64,000 nt of DNA from Deuterostichococcus epilithicus (lineage: Eukaryota > Chlorophyta > Trebouxiophyceae > Prasiolales > Stichococcaceae): the NCBI GenBank assembly GCA_033439295.1, contig JAVTLE010000011.1, positions 2,511,095 to 2,575,094 of the forward strand, in the 5' to 3' direction. Under the pieces are notes generated by a model, which saw only the letters and a list, made by a program, of their open reading frames with translations, was not told the DNA's origin and did not search any database. Numbering within the stretch: position 1 is the first letter of the stretch; each line of letters opens with the position of its first letter. The translations under genes were made by a program, and so were the position numbers. Positions 58,555-64,000 of this stretch are shown piece by piece.

Positions 58555-60060
58555 ATGCGCACCGTGTCACTGTGCAAAGGCACTGCCGCAGCTTCCTCAC
58601 CATGCAGTCACACTGCTGCACCGCGAGGGCGACCCTCCCGTGGCGATTCTGCTCCTTCCAGACGGGCGGCACAGCGGCAGCCATGCAGAGCAGCCCCGGA
58701 GAATGAGAGCGCATCGCAGCCGCCGCAGGAGAAGTTCATTGACACGAGGAGCCTTGTGCGAGAGGTGAGACTCTGGCCGGTCGGTGGGTCAGGTCACGTT
58801 TTGCGGCCAGGTTTTGCATGAGAAATCCTGTAAGAGAAGCAGCAGCCACGTCCGATGTAAACCGTGCCCAGACATCGGTTTGAGGAAACTGCTGATGCGC
58901 ATGATGCTGCTCGGCGCAGGCCATGAGCAAGTCGCCGGATTTCGTTTTCGAGTACGACTCTGCAGATGATGATGAGCCTGCAGGCCCTGCCTCGCTGTTC
59001 GAAGAAAGGATGGCCGCACAGGCCGACGCAGGTGTGAATCCATGCTTTCCTAACATGCGCCAGTGCAACTCATGGCATCATGCGCATCCGTGAGCGTCCC
59101 AGGCGCATGAGCTGATGGACTCGCCTGACGGAGGCTATCGGCACCCACTCGCCAGGCGCCATTGACCAAAGCGGCGCGCGGGGCGACGCTCCCTCTGTCG
59201 CTGAAACCGTGGACGTGCTCAGCGCGTACAGCCCGGACCAAGGTGCACTGTGCTTGCTCGTTTCGTGCTAGATGTACATCCTGCGATGTGCCTCTTGCGC
59301 TGGCGTGCTTGTGGCATGCTTTGGTGGCACAAAACAGTCGGCGTTAGAGCTCGTAACATCGGTCGTTGTTTCAGGCTTCAAGGAGCTGAGTGTGGAAGAG
59401 TTGGCGGCGCTGCGTGCCGATCCCGCCGATGGAACCTACTTGTTGGATGTGCGCACCACGGAGGAGTTTGGTGAGTGGTTTTGTGTCCGAGGAGGTGGCC
59501 TTGAACCTGCTCGCTGCTGCTCGGAGTACTCACTGTCATGCCCATTGCCTGCACTGCACGTGCATGCTCCACAATATGCGGTCTTTGTGTTTCCGGGTTC
59601 CCCTTTGTCGGCAGCGCGCTGACCGCTGACAAGCTGCCATTTTGACTTGGACACAGGCTATGGGCACGCCGAAGGTGCCGTGAACATTCCTTTGGACCAG
59701 CTGACCGAAGCGGTCAAGGGCGGCAGGCTGCCGGACAAGGGAACGCAAATTGCGCTCATTTGTCAGAGTGGACGGCGCTCGGCACAGGCGGCCGTCAAAC
59801 TGGGACGTGTGCACGGATTCGAGAACGTGGTGAACATCAAAGGAGGTGAGCGGTGCATAAGGATCTCCTGCTGCCGCTGGATCAGGTCAGGAGTCCTGTT
59901 TGGTATCTAGCTGTAGTCATTTGCCGCTGATGCAAGCATCACACAGACTCCTGTTCTATTTCCATATCTATGATCCCACGTCATGAGCATGGCGACATTC
60001 CAGCTGCCTGCTGCAGGCACGCTGGCGTGGATGGCTGCTGGGCTGCCAACCGAGACGTAA
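58555..60060 (+). CDS. Rhodanese-domain sulfurtransferase, organelle-targeted
   Basis: Six exons: 58555-58764, 58920-59031, 59156-59242, 59375-59470, 59657-59845, 60017-60060; total 738 bases, 245 residues. The first 60 residues are Ser/Ala/Arg-rich (MRTVSLCKGTAAASSPC), typical of plastid or mitochondrial targeting. An acidic linker (FVFEYDSADDDEP) follows. The rhodanese domain starts at LSVEELAALRADP, has TYLLDVRTTEEF, GHAEGAVNIPLDQL and the active loop with Cys204 in CQSGRRS, and ends GGTLAWMAAGLPTET, the usual close of single-domain rhodaneses. The Cys and following Arg are kept, so it should carry persulfide. Substrate unknown. Confidence 0.92.
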
Positions 60061-61392
60061 GAGGAATTCCAGGCAGACCGCATCAGCAATATCGTGGTGA
60101 TGAAGCGCTGTGCCACCGAGCCATTGGTTTGACCCGGTGCAAAACGGTTCTGCTGAAACTGAAACCCAACAGCTCATTGATCTTGCTGAAAAGCTGTACG
60201 CCTGGGAACAAACCGAACCATCTTCTTTCCACAGCACCGACAAGTGGACATGTGTCACATCATGGCTTGCCAATCTGCAACATGCTGCACGAGGATGGCA
60301 GACGTAGGAGTTGACATCCGGTATAACAATAGTCTCCAACCCGATGCTGACCGGGCAGTCACCCTACTGCCTTGTCGAGCCTGAGCACCCGCGTTAAGTT
60401 GCCCGCGGCGCCTGCGGAATAGGTAGTGAGACGCACGGCGTCTGCCGTCTTGGCCGCCATGGGCTGCACTTGCGCCGGTAAGCCCGATGCAAGCTCCTGA
60501 TGTCTCCACTCCTGACGTCCTCAGCCGCAAATGCTGTGGACCAGAAGATGCATGCCTGCACTACACATGCATGCCGCCCGTCTGGGCTATTCGTACGGTA
60601 TTGGCCGCTCACAACCCACTGAAACGCCGTTGTTTCCGCTGCCTGGTGGACCGCTGGTGGGTGTCCACCCCGCCGCCGACTTTGCCGCCAGGTGGCCCCA
60701 CTCTCTCGTCGTGTACTCTCACCGCTGCAGCGCCACCGCCCACCGGTGCGGTGGTAGCTCCAGCAGCCGCGCCCGCCGCGCCCGTCGCCGTGGCCTCTGC
60801 GGCATGGCTGCAATCGCGCCCTGCGGCGGCCGCATACGGTGCGGTGCTGGCAAACCGACACGCAGCGGCTGTCATGGTGTGTGCGACTCGCAGCATCACA
60901 CGCGCTGCTTGTTGCGCCTCGGCGGCGGTCGGCGCGGTCGGCGCGCGCCTCAGCGACGGCGGCGTCGCGGTCGGCGCGTACCTCTGCTGCGTCGGCCCGA
61001 GCTGAGGCGAGCTGCAGTAGCAGTGTCGCGCATCGGCGGACGTCGGGTGCGCGCCCCGCGCTGACTGCGCGTCTGTCCCCTTGCCCCAGCCTGCTGCGCC
61101 GATCAGTGCCTGCGTGCGCCCGCGCCGCGGGGAGAGGAACCCCTTGCACACAGCAGGCTCCAGCACGCCTGCAGCATCGATGCAGACGCACACCGGCAGA
61201 CCCTCTCCGCGTCCGACCGACTGTTGCATCGCCTTTGCACGCAGGCGCGGCAACGGACTGTGGTGGCGAGGACGTCTACGACTTCGACCCAACGACCCCG
61301 CCGCAGAGATTTCACACGCCGATTCCGACGACACCTACAGGCCATGATCTCACGCCGCGGACGCCGCCCCGCACGCCATGCAGCAGTGCGCC
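60061..61392. other. Region with uncertain coding content
   Basis: On the minus strand around 60900-61030 a frame reads LLLQLASARADAAEVRADRD, a coiled-coil-like stretch; on the plus strand near 61260-61370 another reads DVYDFDPTTPPQRFHTP, a Thr/Pro-rich tail. Neither could be linked to other exons and they overlap, so at most one is real. The region ends where the repeat element begins. Confidence 0.3.
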
Positions 61393-63069
61393 AAGGGTTT
61401 AGGGTGGGTGCATGAAGAGCACTTGCCCATTGTGCGCCTCATAGCTCGGCTTGTAGGGCGAGGATGGCGGGGGGTGGGGTATCAAAATGAAGCTGCACAC
61501 TCAGGGTACACGTCTGGAGTGGCGCTCGTGGTGTCGCGCCCCACCCCTTGCCATGGTGGCACTTGCAAGAGGGTGCGGTGGTTGTGCTAGGGACCCCCTC
61601 ATTGAACTAGTTAGGTGGGAGGCGTTGTGGCCCCACCTAGGGCGCCCACACCCTCGTGGCACCTCAGTAGGTCGTGGGCATGCCGTGTGTCAGAGGGCCG
61701 GCCTTGCCACCGCCGTGGGCGCATGCAAGGGCACCAAAGGGGGGGCACTCCCCCGCCGGATTTTCCAGGAAATCGGGTGTTTCTGGGTATATAAATGTGC
61801 TTAAGTATTGAGGTGCCGGGGGGTGTGGTCGCACACGGCGTGCAACACACGGCGCGCGCACGGCAGTGGTGGGGGGGCATGCATGCACACCAAGGTGTGG
61901 CAAGCACATGCATGGGCCCCCTACCTCGCGCGGCGCACTCAAGCCAACTCCCCAACATGCATGCACACGTCTCCACCCCATGGTGGGCCGCGCCACGCGC
62001 CGTGGGGCGGTCTGACCACCATCAAACACAGTTTCTATGCGTTGGAAAGGCCACGCGACAGGTCTCGTCGCCCACGCGCCAGCTTGCGCGACTTACCCCC
62101 CCACGATCGTAACACATCCCGGGAGCCAAGTACCTCAAACCGGCACGCATGGCGCGGGATCTTTGTCAAACGTCTCCTGTGTGCATGAGAGGCCCACCTT
62201 GAGGTCGTCCGGCACGCCGCCGCCCGCACGGCGTAGGTGCACGTCAGATCTTCCCCTTGTGTGCCACGTGAACCGAAAGCCCACCTCAATGCCACACAAT
62301 GCGGCCGTGGCTCTTGGAAAGTGAGTTTTAATGGAGCAGAGCGTGGGAGGGGACACGCACCGCACGGCGGGTGTGGTGCGTGCATTTGGGGGGGTCGGAA
62401 GCATGGTCGGCAGTCGGGTGGGCCGGCGGCTCAATGGGCGGACACATGGCGGGCTTCCCCATGGCACGGGAATGGCCATAACCTTTGCGTCTGACCTCGG
62501 ATCTGGACGCGGCGACGGGCAGCGGCACCGCAGAGGCCTCAGCTAGGCGCCTGGCCAAGTTTCCTTTCGAATACACCCCGTTTGCGCACAGCAACCTCAT
62601 CTCAAAGTCCACGGGGCCCAAGGGGTGCCAACCTCAATCCACCACCCCCCCATAGTTGGGCCCCTTGACCCAGCCACGCACGGGAGGTCCGCCGCCACGT
62701 GAGGGTGACGTGACATGGCCGTCAGCCACGCGCAAGGCCGTTACATGGTGTTCCTGGTCGCTACAGTGCCTGATTTTCATTTTATATTGGTAATATATAG
62801 GCATACACGGCTACTCCGAGTCAGAAAATCATAGCTCTCGATTCCATGGGCGGAATCCAGATCTGATTAGCTCCAGATGCTCGTCGTGAAATGGCGGAGG
62901 CAACCACGGCGCGAACCTTGAGCCACAAGTGCTCTGCATTCTGAGCTGTTGGCCGCCGAAGGCAAGGGGGTCCGTGACACACAATGCCTTGATGGAGGGT
63001 GGCTCACCACCCTAAAACCCCACATGTGGTGGCTTGCCAATGGGCTGAGGCACACCTGGTGTCCCACCA

Positions 63070-63660
63070 TCAGTCACTATCAAGGTCGATCTCGATGTCA
63101 TGCTCCACATCCTCACCACCCCCCTCCACCTCCTCTCCACCCACACCAACTCCCGCCACATTGCCTCTCATGGCACCCCTCAATGCTTTCATGCCATCCA
63201 CGGCCCTTTGGGCATCCCGTTGGGGCTTGGTCCGATCATAATGCTTCGTGGCCGTGGAGGGGGCATGCCCCATGGCCGTGGCAAGCTGATCCTTGGTGGG
63301 TGCTCCCTCAATTGGGCGAATTGCCCCATGCACCACACCAATGGTGATGTGCCTTCACCACACAAACGAAAAGAAGGTGAGCCTCTACCTATGAAGAGCT
63401 TGGTGGGCATGCGTGGGGTGTCATCAACACACATTGCATTGCATTGCATTGCATTGCATTGCATTGCATTGCATTGCATTGCATCGCATTGCATGGGGAT
63501 TTGCACCCCTACATTGAGAGCCCACCTTGCAAGGTTGGGAGCCATCCTCTTGCCACATATCTTCTCACATAGATCCCCAAACATCACCCTCCATTGCTTG
63601 CTCGTGAAGCCCACGCTTGTGATTGGGTCAAAGAAAAGGGGTAGTGCCTCCTTGTCTCCC
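63070..63660 (-). pseudogene. Tyrosine-recombinase-like C-terminal remnant (Crypton/DIRS style)
   Basis: Minus-strand pieces read FFDPITSVGFTSKQWRVMFG and GKRMAPNLARWALNV (63500-63655), then, in another frame after the satellite, VHGAIRPIEGAPTKDQLATA joined to MGHAPSTATKHYDRTKPQRD, ending in an acidic tail with stop at 63070. The GH…T…Y spacing resembles the last catalytic His and Tyr of tyrosine recombinases, but the rest of the fold is not visible and the frame is split by the satellite (or by an intron). It could be a different repeat-encoded protein. Confidence 0.4.
63433..63492 (+). repeat. Pentanucleotide satellite (GCATT)n
   Basis: About eleven units of GCATT with one GCATC variant, interrupting the recombinase-like reading. 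Confidence 0.93.
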
Positions 63661-63736
63661 TATGCAATGAAGCACCCACACACTTGAGGCCTTGCTTGGG
63701 GGCTTTGCATGTGCATGGCTTGCACCCAAACACTTG

Positions 63737-63772
63737 GGTTTAGGGTTTAAGGTTCAGGTTTAGGGTTTAGGG
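63737..63772 (+). repeat. Degenerate plant-type telomere repeat (TTTAGGG)
   Basis: Contains GGGTTTAGGGTTTA, then GGTTCAGGTTTAGGGTTTAG. The unit matches the plant/Chlorella telomere heptamer, imperfectly. A single short version is at 61394. Confidence 0.8.
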
Positions 63773-63828
63773 TGGGTGCATGAAGAGCACTTGCCCATTG
63801 TGCGCCTCATAGCTCGGNTTTTAGAGAG

Positions 63829-63852
63829 TGGANGGTTGNNNGNNNANNNTTN
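63829..63852. other. Cluster of unresolved bases
   Basis: Scattered N residues; the assembly or consensus is unreliable here and may join two copies of a repeat. Confidence 0.95.
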
Positions 63853-64000
63853 GCCAGGCGCCTAGCTGAGGCCTCTGCGGTGCCGCTGCCGGTAGCCACG
63901 TCCAGATCCGAGGTCAGACGCTCGAGCTATGGCCATTCCCGTGCCATGGGGAAGCCCAACATGTGTCCGCTCAATGAGCCGCCGGCCCGACTCCAGACCA
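63853..64000 (-). repeat. Inverted copy of 62396-62557
   Basis: The last 148 bases are the reverse complement, with scattered differences, of the segment around 62396-62557 (shared blocks include GAGGCCTCTGCGGTGCCGCT-like and GCCATTCCCGTGCCATGGGG). It starts immediately after the N cluster. Confidence 0.88.

Larger units (their letters stand above)
61393..63819 (-). mobile_element. Repeat element flanked by direct repeats, with tyrosine-recombinase-like remnant
   Basis: About 55 bases beginning GTTTAGGGTGGGTGCATGAA occur at both ends (61397-61451 and 63764-63819) in the same direction, followed by GCCCATTGTGCGCCTCATAG. Inside lie guanine-rich unique DNA and, at the right, a minus-strand recombinase-like reading. 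This looks like a transposon or subtelomeric repeat unit; the direct repeats could also be two units of a satellite. Confidence 0.5.

Noticed and set aside
63433-63492. Possible CRISPR-like array
   Set aside because: It is a simple five-base satellite with no spacers, in eukaryotic DNA.
1-64000. tRNA, rRNA or riboswitch genes
   Set aside because: I looked for T-loop-like GGTTCAAATCC patterns and conserved ribosomal blocks on both strands and found none convincing; a covariance search would be needed to exclude them.

Overview
The window is nuclear DNA from a GC-rich, intron-dense unicellular green alga, most likely a trebouxiophyte of the Chlorella/Coccomyxa kind. Supporting this: protein-coding exons of 30-300 bases are separated by short introns (mostly GT-AG), there is a mitochondrial-type 2-oxoglutarate dehydrogenase, an organellar phenylalanyl-tRNA synthetase, a plant-type sucrose-phosphate phosphatase, plant-style TTTAGGG repeats, and a pair of Hedgehog-like Hint proteins of a sort known from chlorophytes. 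No prokaryotic operon signals are seen. Gene models were spliced by hand; for nine genes (including both Hint copies) I followed the frame exon by exon, and for seven of these the summed exon lengths come out as whole codons from start to stop.

Layout. 102-696 (-): start of a small TUDOR-domain (DUF2945) gene running off the left edge. 1441-1557 (-): orphan terminal exon. 1808-11748 (-): 2-oxoglutarate dehydrogenase E1, 23 exons. About 13284-20617 (+): an EAF1-like HSA/SANT chromatin scaffold with long CAG-encoded glutamine tracts, divergent from OGDH. 21994-25303 and 27067-30316 (+): tandem paralogs with EF-hand, membrane segment, ectodomain and Hint (Hog-like) domain, inside a duplication of about 5 kb. 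30679-34404 (-): organellar PheRS, whose last exon was partly copied into the duplication. 35266-41371 (-): a large protein with repeated TF(K/R/Q)P motifs, of flagellar-associated character. 42168-47217 (+): secreted GH20 beta-hexosaminidase with a histidine-rich insert. 47519-49515 (-): sucrose-6-phosphate phosphatase. 50117-55709 (-): type II membrane glycosyltransferase-like protein. 56524-56784, 56921-58193 and 58555-60060 (+): a small membrane protein, a J-domain protein with a degenerate ferredoxin-like tail, and a rhodanese. 61393-64000: a repetitive, possibly subtelomeric or transposon region with a tyrosine-recombinase-like remnant, a pentanucleotide satellite, telomere-like repeats, unresolved bases and an inverted repeat.

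The genes do not form a pathway cluster; this is an ordinary eukaryotic gene neighbourhood. The most unusual content is the duplicated Hint pair, the recurrent GC-AG introns (five among roughly 86 hand-traced introns), the decayed exon copies inside OGDH introns, the histidine-rich loop in the hexosaminidase, and the element at the right end. Family names come from remembered motif patterns, not database searches; exon borders are inferred from splice consensus and reading frame.
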